Assembly: GCA_043825615.1 (NCBI GenBank)
Contig: JBDRRS010000006.1
Location: 21,816 to 85,815 of the forward strand
Direction: 5' to 3'
Source of the DNA: JBDRMV01 sp043825615
GTDB taxonomy: Bacteria > CG03
DNA: 64,000 bases
Part shown: one piece after another, positions 25,794 to 33,592 of the stretch
How the letters are laid out: each line of letters begins with the position of its first letter
How positions within the stretch are numbered: the stretch's first letter is position 1
The notes under the pieces: model-generated
Database searches by the model: none
Seen by the model: only the letters and a program-made list of their open reading frames with translations
What the model was told of the DNA's origin: nothing
Translations under genes and position numbers: made by a program

Positions 25794-26534
25794 TTAAAAA
25801 TCCTCGCCTAAATAAATTTTACGCGCTTCAGAGGAATTCAAAAGCTGGGAACTCGTGCCGTGGATGAGTATTTTTCCTTTATGAATGATATAAGCGCTGT
25901 CGATTATTTTGAGTGTTTCCCGCACATTGTGGTCGGTAATAAGAACTCCTATGTTTCTTTTCTTAAAACCGGTTACGATGCGTTTGAGTTCCGAGACGGC
26001 AATCGGGTCGATTCCCACAAAGGGCTCGTCGAGCAGAAGAAAAGAGGGGTTTGTAAGAAGAATTCTTGAAATTTCAACTCTTCTTTTTTCTCCGCCGGAG
26101 AGGTTTGACGCCTTTGTTCCCGCGCAAGATGAAATTCCCATCTCCTCCATTATCCCGTCGATCCGTTCCTTTTTATCCGCGCCCGTGAACTGCGCGACGG
26201 CGGAAAGATTTTCACGCGCGGAGAGACCCCGGAAAATTGACGGCTCCTGCGCGAGATAACCGATGCCTTCGCGCGCCCGCCGGTAAACAGGCATTCCGGA
26301 GATATCAGCATCTCCCAGAAAAATTTTCCCGGCCGTCGGGGCAATAATGCCCATTACCGAATAGAAAATTGTCGTCTTTCCCGCGCCGTTGGGTCCCAGA
26401 AGCCCCACAATATCGCCCCTTTTTACTTCAATGTCAACGCCGTTGACGGCTCTTTTTTTACCGTAGTCCTTTATTAGGCCGGAAACTCTCAAAGAGAGGT
26501 TATTCTTTTTTTCCGGGCGGTTTTCATTATTCAT
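25794..26534 (-). CDS. lptB: LPS export ABC transporter ATPase LptB
   Basis: The ATPase that powers lipopolysaccharide transport from the inner membrane through LptFG. The protein is 246 residues. Walker A is GPNGAGKTT, the Q-loop is YLAQEPSIFRGL, the signature is LSGGEKRR and Walker B is FLLLDEPFVGID. The switch histidine lies in ITDHNVRE. The last two segments are typical of LptB. It is coupled to lptA by a 4-bp overlap, in the order lptC-lptA-lptB. Confidence 0.95.
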   Translation of the reverse strand: MNNENRPEKKNNLSLRVSGLIKDYGKKRAVNGVDIEVKRGDIVGLLGPNGAGKTTIFYSVMGIIAPTAGKIFLGDADISGMPVYRRAREGIGYLAQEPSIFRGLSARENLSAVAQFTGADKKERIDGIMEEMGISSCAGTKASNLSGGEKRRVEISRILLTNPSFLLLDEPFVGIDPIAVSELKRIVTGFKKRNIGVLITDHNVRETLKIIDSAYIIHKGKILIHGTSSQLLNSSEARKIYLGEDF

Positions 26535-27379
26535 TGAGGGTTTGAATTATAAAAAGTTCCTTCCACATTTTCTTTGAAATTAATTTTTCCGCTGGCCGTA
26601 TCAATTCTGATGAGTCCTGCGCTGATAAAATAGGGCTTTTCCCCTTTATAATCCATCGACGCATTTTCCTTCATCATTATGACATCATTTGAAAAATCAG
26701 CAAAATCCGCCCTGCCTTCACGGCCTTCCCCGTTTATTATAACAGGTTTTCCCGATAAGTAAAACATCCGGCCTGCAGCGAAACCGTAAAATGAATCACA
26801 GGTGATTTCATAGACCCCCGATTTTTCCGGAGTAGAGGTCCTCGCAGCGAGCTTGTCCCCGGACCCGCCTGCGGCATCCGGCCTCGGGCCGGTGGACGTA
26901 AAAACCAGAAACTTAGCCGGCGAGGATGAAGATATCTTATCGCTTTTTTCGTTATACAGGATTTCTTTTGTCCACAACTTCAACATTTGCGCCGTTGTTG
27001 TGCTTTTCAGAATTATATAGACATTGCCGGCTGCGGAAATATCCCGCTGTTTTTTATCGAGAAGAAGGGTTTCGGAAATTCCGTTAAAACCCTCTTTTGA
27101 AAATTTGACGCTTTTTTTGAATTCAACAATATCACCCTGTTTCAGATAAATCATTTTTTCCGCTTCTATCCGGAGCGCCTCGGCCTGCAAAAAGGGGCAG
27201 AGATAATGAACGGCAACCAGTAAACAAAACATCTTGCCTGCATTTAATGTGAAAAATGACCGTTGTCTGACGGGGTCCGCCTGAGGCGGACGAGGAGTTT
27301 CACCCCCGCCCGGAGCCGAAGGTGCGCCGTGGCGTGCGAACCCAGAGCGAGCTTGATGGGAGGGGACGTCATTTTTCAT
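26531..27379 (-). CDS. lptA: LPS transport protein LptA/OstA-like, with two foreign inserts
   Basis: A periplasmic OstA-fold protein that bridges LPS across the periplasm. The conserved beta-jellyroll features are visible (LRIEAEKMIYLKQGDIVEFKKSVKF, SFYGFAAGRMFYLSGKPVIINGEG, ASMDYKGEKPYFISAG). Two parts look foreign. Residues 4-41 (rich in P, R, G and A) stand before the real hydrophobic signal segment (KMFCLLVAVHYLCPF) and come from the element at 27251-27377. Residues ~162-185 (GPRPDAAGGSGD and on) come from the element at 26827-26899. Translation could start later, at ATG 27233 (MFCLLVAV). The length of 282 is well above the usual ~180. Confidence 0.82.
   Translation of the reverse strand: MKNDVPSHQARSGFARHGAPSAPGGGETPRPPQADPVRQRSFFTLNAGKMFCLLVAVHYLCPFLQAEALRIEAEKMIYLKQGDIVEFKKSVKFSKEGFNGISETLLLDKKQRDISAAGNVYIILKSTTTAQMLKLWTKEILYNEKSDKISSSSPAKFLVFTSTGPRPDAAGGSGDKLAARTSTPEKSGVYEITCDSFYGFAAGRMFYLSGKPVIINGEGREGRADFADFSNDVIMMKENASMDYKGEKPYFISAGLIRIDTASGKINFKENVEGTFYNSNPQ
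26827..26899. repeat. GC-rich palindromic insert inside lptA
   Basis: About 73 bp rich in short palindromes (GTCCCCGGAC, GGCCTCGGGCC). It interrupts an otherwise smooth OstA domain in frame and adds a low-complexity G/A/P/D-rich loop. It shares AGCGAGCTTG with the other lptA element and TGCGGCATCCGG-like sequence with the spacer near 15650. Borders are approximate. Confidence 0.45.
27251..27377. repeat. 127-bp element with 10-bp inverted ends in the lptA 5' region
   Basis: The ends are perfect inverted repeats, GAAAAATGAC at 27251-27260 and GTCATTTTTC at 27368-27377. Inside lies a perfect hairpin at 27275-27291 (GTCCGCC-TGA-GGCGGAC) and GC-rich sequence unlike the flanks. The reading frame of lptA stays open through it. 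The layout is that of a small non-autonomous palindromic element. Confidence 0.6.
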
Positions 27380-27888
27380 TGGTCACTTTTTTTTGTTTCT
27401 GCGGTTACCCGCGGGTTTTCAATTACGATCCGCCCGAGGTCTTCCGCCGCCGTAAGACCGGTGCCGAAAATTTCTCCGTCGGGTGAAACCTGCCTGACTT
27501 TTTTGTTCGTGAAATAAATGCGTTTCGCATTGTCCCACCTGATGTCTTCAAGGTAGATTTTTGCGTTATTTTTCTTATCCAGAATAAAAACGTTGCCGGA
27601 TGCCTCCATTTCTCTGCCGTCTTCGGAAAAAACGGCTCTGTCCGCCTGAAAATCGGCGCTCACCGCGCCGTCATCGTAGAAAGAGCCGGTTACGAAAGAT
27701 AAAACTATTTTTTGTCCCCGTACCATTTTTTCACCGCGGAGGGCGAACTTTGTTACGCCGCCGTAAGTTTTTTTTATATGGAAACCGTCCATTTTCTCCA
27801 GAACCCTGAATTCCGGTAGTTGTTTCGAGCAGGTCTGGAAGAGCAATATGATAATTAAGAAGCGTAATAGTTTAAGACATTTTTCCAT
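27376..27888 (-). CDS. lptC: LptC-like LPS export lipoprotein/anchor protein
   Basis: A 170-residue protein with an N-terminal membrane segment (LLRFLIIILLF) ending at a cysteine (FQTCSK), so it may be a lipoprotein, although the box is weak. The rest is an OstA/LptC-type beta-jellyroll (DGAVSADFQADRAVFSEDGREMEASGNVFI, ARVY-like strand then LTAAEDLGRIVIENPRV). In the Lpt bridge LptC receives LPS from LptFG and hands it to LptA. Its start lies inside the kdsC 3' end (34 bp overlap) and its stop overlaps lptA by 4 bp. Confidence 0.78.
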   Translation of the reverse strand: MEKCLKLLRFLIIILLFQTCSKQLPEFRVLEKMDGFHIKKTYGGVTKFALRGEKMVRGQKIVLSFVTGSFYDDGAVSADFQADRAVFSEDGREMEASGNVFILDKKNNAKIYLEDIRWDNAKRIYFTNKKVRQVSPDGEIFGTGLTAAEDLGRIVIENPRVTAETKKSDQ

Positions 27889-28331
27889 TTGTTTTGCGTT
27901 TTTAAAACAAATTCGGTAATTTCCCTGAGCACTCCTTCGCCTGCGGCGGAACGTGTTACGATATCGCAGATTTTTCTGATATCGTCCGCGGCGTCGGCAG
28001 GGGCAGCGGAAAGGCCCGCGCTTTTCAGAAGAGGCAGATCAACAAGGTCGTCGCCTATGTACAAAATTTCTTCCCGCTTTATTTTGAATTTATTTAAAAC
28101 AATCTTCCAAATTTTGAGTTTGTTTTTTACACCGAGAAAGACCCCTTTAATTTTGAGATCCCCCGCTCTTTTTTCGACTTCCCGGCTTTTCCTGCCCGAA
28201 ATCCACACCGTTTTATAACCTGCCCTGTTCAATATGAAAAAAGCTATCCTGTCTTTTACGTTCCAGTATTTTATTTCCTCCCCTTTGCAGAAAACAATAC
28301 GTCCGTCCGTCAGAACGCCGTCAATGTCCAT
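27855..28331 (-). CDS. kdsC: KDO-8-phosphate phosphatase KdsC (HAD family)
   Basis: KdsC removes phosphate from KDO-8-P in lipopolysaccharide core synthesis. HAD motif I is DIDGVLTDG, motif II is VWISGRKS and motif IV is YIGDDLVDLPLL. The compact size (158 residues) with no cap fits KdsC tetramers. Oddly, the first ATG (28331) falls inside the first beta strand. In-frame codons upstream spell AKAKKIKVFA, just as expected for the family, but no ATG, GTG or TTG precedes them. An ATT at 28364 or ATC at 28367 could be the true start; AAGG stands 8 nt before ATG 28331. Confidence 0.88.
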   Translation of the reverse strand: MDIDGVLTDGRIVFCKGEEIKYWNVKDRIAFFILNRAGYKTVWISGRKSREVEKRAGDLKIKGVFLGVKNKLKIWKIVLNKFKIKREEILYIGDDLVDLPLLKSAGLSAAPADAADDIRKICDIVTRSAAGEGVLREITEFVLKTQNKWKNVLNYYAS

Positions 28332-28389
28332 GGCAAAGACCTTTATCTTCTTCGCCTTTGCAATGATGGTTTTTTTATTTTTGATTTTT

Positions 28390-29652
28390 TTAGGTTCCCG
28401 CAGTCCATGAAGAAAGATATTTTTTCTGTTCGGGGGTCAGCCTGTCTATTTTTATCCCCATCGACCGTAGTTTCATTGTCGCGACTTCATTTTCGATGGT
28501 GTGCGGCACATTATAAACCTTTGCTTTCAGAGAGCCTCTTTTTTTGACGCAGAATTCGGTTGCGAGCGCCTGTGTCGCAAAACTCATATCCATGACGCAG
28601 GCGGGATGGCCTTCCGCCGCCGCAAGGTTTATCAGACGCCCTTCAGCGAGAATAAAAATAGATTTCCCGTTCGGCAGGACGAATTCATCAACATAATTTC
28701 TTACATCGCGGCGGATTTTCCTGGAGATTTTTTGGAGGCCTTTCAGGTCGATCTCAACATTGAAATGTCCCGAATTGCAGACGATTGCGCCGCTCTTCAT
28801 GCGCCTGAAATGTTCCGGCCGGATAACGTTGATGTCCCCTGTCAGCGTGCAGAAAATATCCCCGACACGAGCCGCATCTTTCATCGTCATAACCCGCATT
28901 CCGTCCATCGCCGCTTCAATCCCTTTCACAGGGTCTATTTCCGTAACGATTACGTTTGCGCCCATACCTTTTGTCCGCATGGCAAAACCCTTGCCGCACC
29001 AGCCGTATCCGGCGACCACCACGTTTTTGCCCGCCAGCAGGGCATCGGTCGCCCGGATTATTCCGTCAATGGTTGACTGTCCTGTCCCGTAGCGGTTGTC
29101 AAAAAGATTTTTTGTGGTGGCGTCGTTAACGGCAATGATAGGGAATTTCAGCACGCCGTCTTTTTCCATTGCCCGCAGCCGTATTACGCCGGTTGTCGTT
29201 TCCTCCATTGAGCCGAGGATTTTCCCGTGAAGTTCCGGATATTTCAGAATTATTGATGAAACGAGGTCTGCCCCGTCATCCATTGTGATATTAGGCTTAT
29301 GACGCACAGCGGCCTGTATATGCTTGTAGTAAGTTTTATTATTTTCGCCTTTGACTGCAAAAACAGGAATTTTGTAATCATGCACCAGCGATGCGGCGAC
29401 GTCATCCTGTGTTGAAAGAGGGTTTGACGCGCACATAACAATATCCGCACCTCCCGCTTGCAGCGTCCTCGCGAGATTTGCGGTTTCCGCGGTTATATGA
29501 AGGCAGGCGGACATTCTTATCCCTTTAAGGGATTTTTCTTTGCCGAACCGGCGCCTTATCTCGGCGAGAACCGGCATGTCGCCGTCCGCCCATTCAATCC
29601 TTTTTTTTCCTCCCGCTGCCAGTTTCAAATCCTTAACATCGTATTTCATCAA
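28390..29652 (-). CDS. ahcY: Adenosylhomocysteinase
   Basis: AhcY splits S-adenosylhomocysteine into adenosine and homocysteine and so keeps methylation going. The protein is 420 residues. Recognisable are SACLHITAETANLARTL, CNPLSTQDDVAASL, the NAD-binding segment VVAGYGWCGKGFAMR, SGHFNVEID and the end region LRSMGIKIDRLTPEQ. It is separated from metK, the previous gene in transcription order, by a palindromic element. Together the two genes cover two steps of the SAM cycle. ATG 29652 and ATG 29649 are both possible. Confidence 0.97.
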   Translation of the reverse strand: MMKYDVKDLKLAAGGKKRIEWADGDMPVLAEIRRRFGKEKSLKGIRMSACLHITAETANLARTLQAGGADIVMCASNPLSTQDDVAASLVHDYKIPVFAVKGENNKTYYKHIQAAVRHKPNITMDDGADLVSSIILKYPELHGKILGSMEETTTGVIRLRAMEKDGVLKFPIIAVNDATTKNLFDNRYGTGQSTIDGIIRATDALLAGKNVVVAGYGWCGKGFAMRTKGMGANVIVTEIDPVKGIEAAMDGMRVMTMKDAARVGDIFCTLTGDINVIRPEHFRRMKSGAIVCNSGHFNVEIDLKGLQKISRKIRRDVRNYVDEFVLPNGKSIFILAEGRLINLAAAEGHPACVMDMSFATQALATEFCVKKRGSLKAKVYNVPHTIENEVATMKLRSMGIKIDRLTPEQKKYLSSWTAGT

Positions 29653-29686
29653 TTCTCCCCCTCTTTGCCGTAAGCAACTTTTATCA

Positions 29687-29797
29687 GGAGGCGGCGTTGC
29701 CGGACAAGCCCGTCAGTCCGAGGGTCTCTGCTCCCTCCCCGCAGGACTGCGGAGCGAGCCGCACTCGTGAGCATGCTTGGAGGACAATGCCGCCTCC
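29687..29797. repeat. 111-bp palindromic element between metK and ahcY
   Basis: The ends GGAGGCGGCGTTG (29687-29699) and CAATGCCGCCTCC (29785-29797) are inverted repeats with one mismatch. Inner arms also pair (CAGTCC with GGACTG, ACAAGC with GCTTG). The GC-rich content differs from the flanks. As RNA it would fold into a long hairpin in the metK-ahcY spacer and could act as a terminator or processing site; this is inference. Confidence 0.65.
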
Positions 29798-29841
29798 GCC
29801 TGCCAAAAACCGCTCGCTGTATTTTCTCAAAATATAAAATT

Positions 29842-31077
29842 CTATATTCCTGCTTTCCGTTTCAGCAAATCGATTTTGTCCGTTTTTTCCCACGGGAACA
29901 TTTTTGCTTCGGGTTTCCGTCCGAAATGTCCGTAACTCGCCGTCTGTTCATAAATGGGATGCCATAAATCAAGCATGCAGATAATACCCGCAGGGGTCAG
30001 CTGAAATATTTCATCGTCCTTTATGAGTTCAAGAATTTTGTCTTCAGGCACCGTGTTTGTTCCTTCCGTGTTTACCATTACTGACATCGGTTCCGCCACG
30101 CCGATGGCGTAGGCCAGCTCAATGGTGCATCTCCGCGCGAGCCCGGCCGCAACAACGTTTTTTGCGATGTACCTCGCCGCGTAGGATGCGGACCTGTCGA
30201 CTTTTGTCGGGTCCTTTCCGGAGAACGCTCCGCCGCCGTGCGGGACCATACCCCCGTAAGTGTCAACGATTATTTTTCTTCCCGTCATGCCGGTGTCCGA
30301 CTGGGGGCCGCCGACAAGAAATATTCCCGTGGGATTTATGAGGCAATTTTTGTTAAAATCAAAGCCGCTCAGGAGTTCTGCCGGCAATGACTGTTTTACA
30401 ACCTTTTCAATAATTTCTTCCCGCGCGCTGTTTTTCATAACTCTTTTGGCGCCCTTCTGCTCTACGACTTCCCGCGTGTGCTGGGAGGAAACGACGACTT
30501 TGGTAATTTTTGAGGGTTTGCCGCTGATGTACTGCACCGTGACCTGGCTTTTTGAGTCAGGCCCCAGATAGGGAATTTCCCCGCTTTCCCGGACATCTTT
30601 TAACTTTCCCACAATGGAATGGGCGAATTCCAGCGGGGCGGGCATTAAATTAGGGGTTTCATCGCAGGCGAATCCGAACATTATGCCCTGGTCGCCGGCG
30701 CCGCCCGTGTCAACCCCCTGCGCTATATCGGGGGACTGGGGACTTATTGCGTTCAAAATTCCGCAGGTCTCGGAATTAAAGCCGTATTCCGAGGAAGTGT
30801 ATCCGATATTTTCCAGAGTTTTCTTTGTGGTTTCCCGGATGTCTACCCATGCTTCGGTGGTTATTTCGCCGCCGACTATTACGAGACCGAGAGTTATGAA
30901 TGTCTCGCATGCGCACCGCGAGCCCCGCAGGTCACCTGGTTTCAGTTTATAAGGAGTTAAACCGTGTTCCTCATCATATTTCAAAATCTTGTCAAGAACA
31001 GCATCCGAAATCTGGTCGCATACCTTATCGGGATGCCCGTTACCGACGCTTTCCGAAGTAAACTCAAAATTTTTCAC
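29842..31077 (-). CDS. metK: S-adenosylmethionine synthase
   Basis: MetK makes SAM from methionine and ATP. The protein is 411 residues. Motifs are GHPDKVCDQISDAVLD, GAGDQGIMFGFACDE and GGGAFSGKDPTKVDRSA. A short insert (EEHGLTPYKLKPGDLRGSR) stands between the N-terminal motif and the ACETF segment. Its ATG overlaps the stop of the NDP-sugar pyrophosphorylase by 4 bp. No SAM riboswitch is possible in that overlap, so metK is transcribed with the sugar genes. Confidence 0.97.
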   Translation of the reverse strand: MKNFEFTSESVGNGHPDKVCDQISDAVLDKILKYDEEHGLTPYKLKPGDLRGSRCACETFITLGLVIVGGEITTEAWVDIRETTKKTLENIGYTSSEYGFNSETCGILNAISPQSPDIAQGVDTGGAGDQGIMFGFACDETPNLMPAPLEFAHSIVGKLKDVRESGEIPYLGPDSKSQVTVQYISGKPSKITKVVVSSQHTREVVEQKGAKRVMKNSAREEIIEKVVKQSLPAELLSGFDFNKNCLINPTGIFLVGGPQSDTGMTGRKIIVDTYGGMVPHGGGAFSGKDPTKVDRSASYAARYIAKNVVAAGLARRCTIELAYAIGVAEPMSVMVNTEGTNTVPEDKILELIKDDEIFQLTPAGIICMLDLWHPIYEQTASYGHFGRKPEAKMFPWEKTDKIDLLKRKAGI

Positions 31078-32147
31078 TTTTCCTCCCGTATATTAATGAC
31101 AGTGCCTTCATAAATGGAAATATTTTCTTTTACTTTCGCTTTATAACCGATAATACAATTATTTATTTTTACGGATTTGTCAATTACCGCATTGTCCCAG
31201 ATTATCGAATTTTTTACGGAAACATTACGCCCGATTATTGAATCTTTTCCGATTGTAACGAAGGGTCCTATCCGTGACCGCGCCGCTATGGAACAATTTT
31301 TCCCTATCAGGCAGGGCGGGTTTAATTTTACGTCCCGCCCTATTTTTACATTTTCACCGAGCCATATTGATTTTTTCACCATTTTGCCCGGGATGGAAAT
31401 TTTGACTTTTCCGCTGAGGACATCCATCTGTGTTTGTCTGTATGCGGAAAGATTGCCGACGTCGCACCAGTATGCCTCCGTTACGAAACCGTAAATGGGA
31501 TAGCCCTTCCCGAGCAGTTTCGGCCAGAGGTCCGTGCCGAAATCGTAAAATTGTCCCCGCGGTATCAAGTTGAGTACCCCCGGTTCAAAAACGTAAATCC
31601 CCGTGTTGACGTTCGAGTTGACGAAATCGGAAATACTCGGTTTTTCGACAAACTTTTTTATCCGGCCGCTTTTTCCGAGTTCCGTGATTCCGAAAGGCAG
31701 AACAATGTCCGCTTTTTTGAGAACCATTGTGGCGAACGAATGTTTCTTTTTGTGAAACCGTATAACCTCGTTCAAATCAATGTTGGTGAAACCGTCACCC
31801 GAAATGACCGCGAATGTGTTTCCTTTAAAAAAATTTTCCGCCTTCTTGACCCCGCCGGCATTTCCGAGCAATTCCTGTTCTACGGAATAGGAAATATTTA
31901 CCCCGATTTTTTTCCCGTCGCCGAAATATCTCCTTATTTGACCGGCGTGCGAATGGAGGTTGCACAAAAAATGCGAAAAACCCTGGTTTTTGAGGTTCAG
32001 AATCGAGTGTTCCAGTACGGGGCGGTTTACAATGGGGAGCATCGGTTTCGGGATTTGATACGTCAGCGGCTGCAGCCGCGTCCCGCGGCCGGCAGCAAGA
32101 ACCATAACTGGGGTCAGGTCTTGCAATGCAACATTTCTTTTTTTCAT
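31074..32147 (-). CDS. NDP-sugar pyrophosphorylase with C-terminal hexapeptide repeats
   Basis: A nucleotidyltransferase of 357 residues that makes an activated sugar. The signature VLAAGRGTRLQPLT and the following PKPMLPIVNRPVLEH are at the N-terminus. GDGFTNIDL carries the metal-binding aspartate region. The last ~110 residues form a left-handed beta-helix of hexapeptide repeats (IGKNCSIAARSRIGPFVTIG). It is closest in layout to mannose-1-phosphate guanylyltransferase/GlmU-like proteins; the sugar is not certain. It lies directly after the sugar-1-P transferase gene. Confidence 0.88.
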   Translation of the reverse strand: MKKRNVALQDLTPVMVLAAGRGTRLQPLTYQIPKPMLPIVNRPVLEHSILNLKNQGFSHFLCNLHSHAGQIRRYFGDGKKIGVNISYSVEQELLGNAGGVKKAENFFKGNTFAVISGDGFTNIDLNEVIRFHKKKHSFATMVLKKADIVLPFGITELGKSGRIKKFVEKPSISDFVNSNVNTGIYVFEPGVLNLIPRGQFYDFGTDLWPKLLGKGYPIYGFVTEAYWCDVGNLSAYRQTQMDVLSGKVKISIPGKMVKKSIWLGENVKIGRDVKLNPPCLIGKNCSIAARSRIGPFVTIGKDSIIGRNVSVKNSIIWDNAVIDKSVKINNCIIGYKAKVKENISIYEGTVINIREEK

Positions 32148-33488
32148 CTAGTAAGCGCCTTTTTTGAAAAGCATGGCGGGAATGGTCCGCAGAAGAATAC
32201 TGAAGTCCTCTTCCACCGACCAGTGCTGCACATAAAACAAATCCAGCCGCACCATTTCATCATAAGAGAGGTCGCTTCTGCCGCTTACCTGCCAGAGACC
32301 CGTTATGCCCGGCTTTATGCGCAGCCGCCGCAGGGCGGAGGAATCATACTGTTTTGCTTCGCTGATAATCTGAGGCCGCGGACCCACGAGGGACATATTG
32401 CCTTTCAGGACATTAAGAATCTGCGGGAATTCGTCAACAGACCACTCTCTCAAAATTTTGCCGACGCCGGTAATCCGTAAATCGTTTTTTAATTTGAAAA
32501 GAAGGCCTCTTCGCTTATAATGCTCTTTTCTCTCATTTTCAAAAATTTTATCTGCTCCGTCAATCATTGTTCTGAACTTGAAAAATTTAAAATCCCGACC
32601 CATTTTTCCGCGCCTCAACTGGCTGTAAATTACAGGGCCCCTGCTGGTAAGTTTTATGGCGGCCGCTATTAGAACGAAAGCGGGCATCAGCAGCGTTATA
32701 ATCAGAATTGAACCGCTCACGTCGCAGATGTTCTTTATAAGAAGATGCGTTCCCATAAGAGGGGTGGGCTTTAATTTCAGCAGGGGGATACCGAAGAATT
32801 CGTCTATGACAAGATCTCCGAGTTTCAATTCAAGGATGTCCGGAACAAGCTGAAAAGAAATGCCGAGATGCTCGCAGATGTTTGCGATTGAAACGGCTTT
32901 GACGTGATTTACCGGAAACTGAGCAATAATGATTTCGGTGAACCCGCGGTTAACAATAATTTCCCGCAGTTTGTCTTCTTCCGGATAGTGATTAATCCAC
33001 AAAGCCGCCTGGTGCATTCTCTTGAGCCGGTGCCTGAGCGCCCTTACTATTTTTCCTCTGCCTATTACCAGAACCTTGTCCGGCCGGAAAATTTTCCTGA
33101 TGAGAAAACCGAAAACGAATTTTAGAATTTCTCTTTCAAGAAAAATGGCGGCAATTCCTATCGCCCAGAAATACGTGAACATCAGGCGCGAATATGAGAA
33201 CGGCCGCCAGTAAAATGTTATTGAGAGGATGAGGATGAAAGAAATCGTGAAACTGCGGATTACGCGGAAAAGTTCGTAAACATACGTGAGCAGCAGATTG
33301 CTGTAAAATTTATAATGGTAAAACATAATGAGGGTAATAAAAATCATCGGCAGAAGTAATTTGTTATAGGCGGGATGGAAGAAAATTCCGTGCCGCAGAT
33401 AACTTGCCGCCGAAAAAGATGCTATAAGGACAACAGCGTCAAGAACGAGATACGCGAATTTTAAAAAAAATGCGAACCGGTTTTTCAT
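32148..33488 (-). CDS. Polyprenyl-phosphate sugar-1-phosphate transferase (WbaP/WcaJ type)
   Basis: This enzyme starts surface polysaccharide synthesis by putting sugar-1-P on undecaprenyl phosphate. The protein is 446 residues. It has four or five N-terminal membrane helices, a central nucleotide-binding-like domain (KVLVIGRGKIVRALRHRL) and a C-terminal catalytic domain. The catalytic domain shows FFKFRTMIDGA, DEFPQILNVLKGNMSLVGPRP and GITGLWQVSGRSDLSY. The longer frame to 33548 is rejected because a near-perfect promoter ends 7 nt before ATG 33488. The mRNA is therefore probably leaderless. Confidence 0.93.
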   Translation of the reverse strand: MKNRFAFFLKFAYLVLDAVVLIASFSAASYLRHGIFFHPAYNKLLLPMIFITLIMFYHYKFYSNLLLTYVYELFRVIRSFTISFILILSITFYWRPFSYSRLMFTYFWAIGIAAIFLEREILKFVFGFLIRKIFRPDKVLVIGRGKIVRALRHRLKRMHQAALWINHYPEEDKLREIIVNRGFTEIIIAQFPVNHVKAVSIANICEHLGISFQLVPDILELKLGDLVIDEFFGIPLLKLKPTPLMGTHLLIKNICDVSGSILIITLLMPAFVLIAAAIKLTSRGPVIYSQLRRGKMGRDFKFFKFRTMIDGADKIFENERKEHYKRRGLLFKLKNDLRITGVGKILREWSVDEFPQILNVLKGNMSLVGPRPQIISEAKQYDSSALRRLRIKPGITGLWQVSGRSDLSYDEMVRLDLFYVQHWSVEEDFSILLRTIPAMLFKKGAY

Positions 33489-33495
33489 CTTGGAT

Positions 33496-33524
33496 AGTAT
33501 AACACAAACCGGCCGGAATTTCAA
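33496..33524 (-). promoter_or_regulatory. Sigma70-type promoter, predicted leaderless
   Basis: On the minus strand TTGAAA and TATACT are 17 nt apart. Only 7 nt (ATCCAAG) separate the -10 box from ATG 33488, so transcription should begin at or next to the start codon. There is no SD site. Confidence 0.8.
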
Positions 33525-33533
33525 TAAAAAACA

Positions 33534-33549
33534 TGTGATATGAATCACG
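33534..33549. promoter_or_regulatory. CRP/FNR-like palindrome between divergent genes
   Basis: TGTGA-TATGAA-TCACG matches the TGTGA-N6-TCACA pattern at 9 of 10 positions. Its centre is about 53 nt upstream of the predicted minus-strand start and about 51 nt upstream of the plus-strand start. One CRP/FNR-type regulator could act on both genes. Confidence 0.45.
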
Positions 33550-33578
33550 GCTTCAAACTTTTATTTTCTGCCTGTTAT

Positions 33579-33587
33579 TGCTAAAAT
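33579..33587 (+). promoter_or_regulatory. Extended -10 promoter, predicted leaderless
   Basis: TGCTAAAAT is an extended -10 box. It ends 5 nt before ATG 33593. The -35 region is weak (TTTTAT). Both the extension and the short gap fit the pattern of the other promoters in the window. Confidence 0.5.
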
Positions 33588-33592
33588 CAGCA

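Noticed and set aside
29842..31077. SAM riboswitch expected upstream of metK
   Set aside because: The metK start overlaps the preceding gene by 4 bp, so there is no leader in which a riboswitch could lie.
31434..32480. 348-codon frame on the plus strand
   Set aside because: It is antisense to the NDP-sugar pyrophosphorylase and the sugar transferase, which both have clear family motifs.
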